A stretch of DNA of 5,641 bases, taken from Thermococci archaeon (GTDB lineage: Archaea; Hadarchaeota; B88-G9). The translations under genes were made by a program, and so were the position numbers. The notes beneath the pieces were generated by a model. It worked only from the letters and a program-made list of their open reading frames with translations. It did no database searches and was not told the origin of the DNA. The stretch spans positions 1 to 5,641 of the forward strand of contig QMUK01000075.1 in assembly GCA_003660555.1 (NCBI GenBank), in the 5' to 3' direction. This document shows positions 4,360 through 5,641 of the stretch, piece by piece (the stretch's first letter is position 1; every line of letters starts with the position of its first letter).

Positions 4360-5641
4360 CTAAATCACCTCCTTTATCCTCATCTCCTCAGCAATTCTCT
4401 CTAGGACTCTATAGGAGTCCGTATAGTACTCTTGAATCAAATCGTGTACTTGGTGAATGCTCCTCATGTTCTTGATTCTGAGATACTCTATTACTGTTTT
4501 CCTCCTTTCGATCTCCTCTCTTATTTCTTCCCCAGTCATTCCGGCATATTCAGCTATTGCGTTTCTGAGGTGACTTGGAACTCCAGTCTCTACTGTTTCG
4601 TCCAATTTCGGATCGTATCTGTAGATCCTACTAAGTTGGGGTTTCCCACCCTCCATTCCTACGACTTCTGCTACTTCAGTGATTCTCCTTATCAACCCCT
4701 TCCTCCTGTGGTATATCCTAGCTTGCATTATTATCAAGTCTAAAGCAGGTATCATTATTTCTGGCACATCACAGGGAGGATTGATCAACCTAGTTATTGT
4801 TTCATGTGCAGTATTGGCGTGTATGGTGCCCATACAGCCGTCGTGTCCAGTGTTCATTGCAGTGAACATGGTCCTAGCCTCCGGACCTCTTACCTCACCT
4901 ACTATTATCCTGTCTGGCCTCATTCTCAGAGCATTCTTCATTAAATCGTCCATGGTTATTTCTCCTCTACCCTCTATGTTCGGGGGTCTAGTCTCAAATC
5001 TCACCCAGTGTTCCAAGGGAAGTTGAAGCTCTGCGGTGTCTTCTATCGAAATCACTCTCTCCCTTTCCGGTATGAATCCCACTAGAGTGTTTAGGGTGGT
5101 GGTCTTACCGGAAGCGGTACCTCCTGAGACTAATATGTTAGCTGGCTTAACTCCTAGACCATCTACAGCAAGCCATAGGAAAGCTGAGAGATCAGGGCTC
5201 ATGGTCTTGAAATTGACTAAGTCAACTACAGTGAGTGGATCCTCTCTAAACTTCCTTATGGTTATGGTAGGACCATCCAGTGAAACAGGAGGGATTGTGG
5301 CGTTGACTCTACTTCCGTCTGGAAGTCTAGCATCTAGAAGTGGAGTTTGTTGATCAATCCTCCTACCGACTTCTCTTCCAATTTTTTCTATTATGACCAT
5401 TATTTCATCGTCCCTAGAAAACTTGACATTCGTCTTAAGCATCCCATGCTTCCTGTGGTATACATACACAGGTTTCCCAGTACCAATTACCATTATTTCC
5501 TCTAGGTTCGGATCAGAAACTATGAGATCTAGTCTACCGTATCCGATCATTTCCCTGACGGTGTTCTCGACTATGAGATCAACTCTTCCCTTAGGTATAT
5601 CCGGGTACTTAGAGAGCAAAATCCTTCTGACCTCTTCGGAG
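4360..5641 (-). CDS. TadA/GspE/VirB11-type pilus assembly ATPase, N-terminus cut by window edge
   Basis: The frame is open to the right edge, so at least 426 C-terminal residues are visible; archaeal relatives run to about 500 or more. Visible residue 1 is the serine codon at 5640-5638. An N2-type domain precedes the motor: DPNLEEIMV (about 44-52), [16 protein letters not shown] (about 103-118) and GPTITIRKF. Walker A is GGTASGKTT (about 173-181), the Asp box [10 protein letters not shown] (about 197-206), Walker B with catalytic glutamate IIVGEVRG (about 245-252) and the His box [11 protein letters not shown] (about 268-278). The C-terminal helical part (GMTGEEI ... RRKTVIEYL ... IQEYY) is usual for archaeal secretion ATPases. 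All motor residues look intact. It powers pilin extraction and assembly from the cytoplasmic face as a hexamer, by family knowledge. Followed by the two platform genes in one operon; its promoter is outside the window. A TTG at 5619 is internal and should not be taken as the start. Confidence 0.95.
   Translation of the reverse strand, partial: SEEVRRILLSKYPDIPKGRVDLIVENTVREMIGYGRLDLIVSDPNLEEIMVIGTGKPVYVYHRKHGMLKTNVKFSRDDEIMVIIEKIGREVGRRIDQQTPLLDARLPDGSRVNATIPPVSLDGPTITIRKFREDPLTVVDLVNFKTMSPDLSAFLWLAVDGLGVKPANILVSGGTASGKTTTLNTLVGFIPERERVISIEDTAELQLPLEHWVRFETRPPNIEGRGEITMDDLMKNALRMRPDRIIVGEVRGPEARTMFTAMNTGHDGCMGTIHANTAHETITRLINPPCDVPEIMIPALDLIIMQARIYHRRKGLIRRITEVAEVVGMEGGKPQLSRIYRYDPKLDETVETGVPSHLRNAIAEYAGMTGEEIREEIERRKTVIEYLRIKNMRSIHQVHDLIQEYYTDSYRVLERIAEEMRIKEVI
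4364..4372 (-). promoter_or_regulatory. Perfect ribosome binding site for the first platform gene
   Basis: GGAGGTGAT on the minus strand, inside the last codons of the ATPase gene, is fully complementary to the common 16S rRNA 3' end. GGAGG ends 9 nt before CTG 4358 but about 60 nt before TTG 4307, so it decides for CTG initiation. Confidence 0.65.

Noticed and set aside
3805-4404. 199-codon plus-strand open frame
   Set aside because: It is the complement of the platform gene; serine and proline runs mirror the acidic and hydrophobic codons of the real gene.
4679-5353. Plus-strand open frames of 105-115 codons opposite the ATPase
   Set aside because: The minus strand carries an intact ATPase with Walker A, Walker B, Asp and His boxes over the same bases.
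5617-5619. TTG as start of the ATPase
   Set aside because: The frame stays open upstream to the window edge and the visible N-terminus lacks part of the family's usual length, so the true start is outside.
1-5641. CRISPR array, tRNA, rRNA, insertion sequence or attachment site
   Set aside because: No regularly spaced repeats, cloverleaf-like sequence, transposase or terminal inverted repeats were seen when reading both strands.

Overview
The window looks archaeal. It carries a complete archaeal-style type IV pilus export set (secretion ATPase plus two separate membrane platform proteins), two tiny pilins with the archaeal class III (Q-x-x-x-E) signal, and promoters made of a purine-rich BRE next to a TATA box. 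Codon use is rich in AGG, AGA and ATA, Shine-Dalgarno (SD) motifs are strong, and gene starts are often GTG, TTG or apparently CTG. A thermophilic TACK-type lineage such as Korarchaeota would fit, but that placement is only an inference.

Layout, right to left. (1) 5641-2337, minus strand: a pilus assembly operon made of a TadA/GspE-type ATPase (N-terminus cut by the window edge), a first TadB/TadC-type platform protein beginning 1 nt after the ATPase stop if CTG is the start, and a second TadC-type platform protein 9 nt further on. (2) 1781-2320, plus strand: a convergent gene for a putative transcription regulator with a duplicated beta-alpha-beta-beta-like region and a C-terminal helix-turn-helix, ending 16 bp from the platform gene. 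(3) About 1638-1780: a compact divergent control region with one TATA/BRE promoter for each direction and two palindromic motifs between them. (4) 1637-1, minus strand: a tightly packed operon of pilin 1 (58 aa), pilin 2 (58 aa, ATGA overlap), a 113-aa single-pass membrane protein with four ectodomain cysteines and three N-glycosylation sequons, and a multi-pass GT-C glycosyltransferase resembling STT3/AglB, starting in a CTGA overlap and running off the left edge.

Together the genes describe a small Epd/Tad-like archaeal surface pilus: ATPase and two platform proteins to assemble it, two paralogous mini-pilins as subunits, a possible glycoprotein accessory or tip component with its own glycosyltransferase, and a divergently transcribed regulator well placed to control pilin expression. 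No prepilin peptidase (EppA/PibD type) is visible; it must be encoded elsewhere. Every interval over 300 bases is occupied by a gene. No rRNA, tRNA, CRISPR array or insertion sequence was seen.
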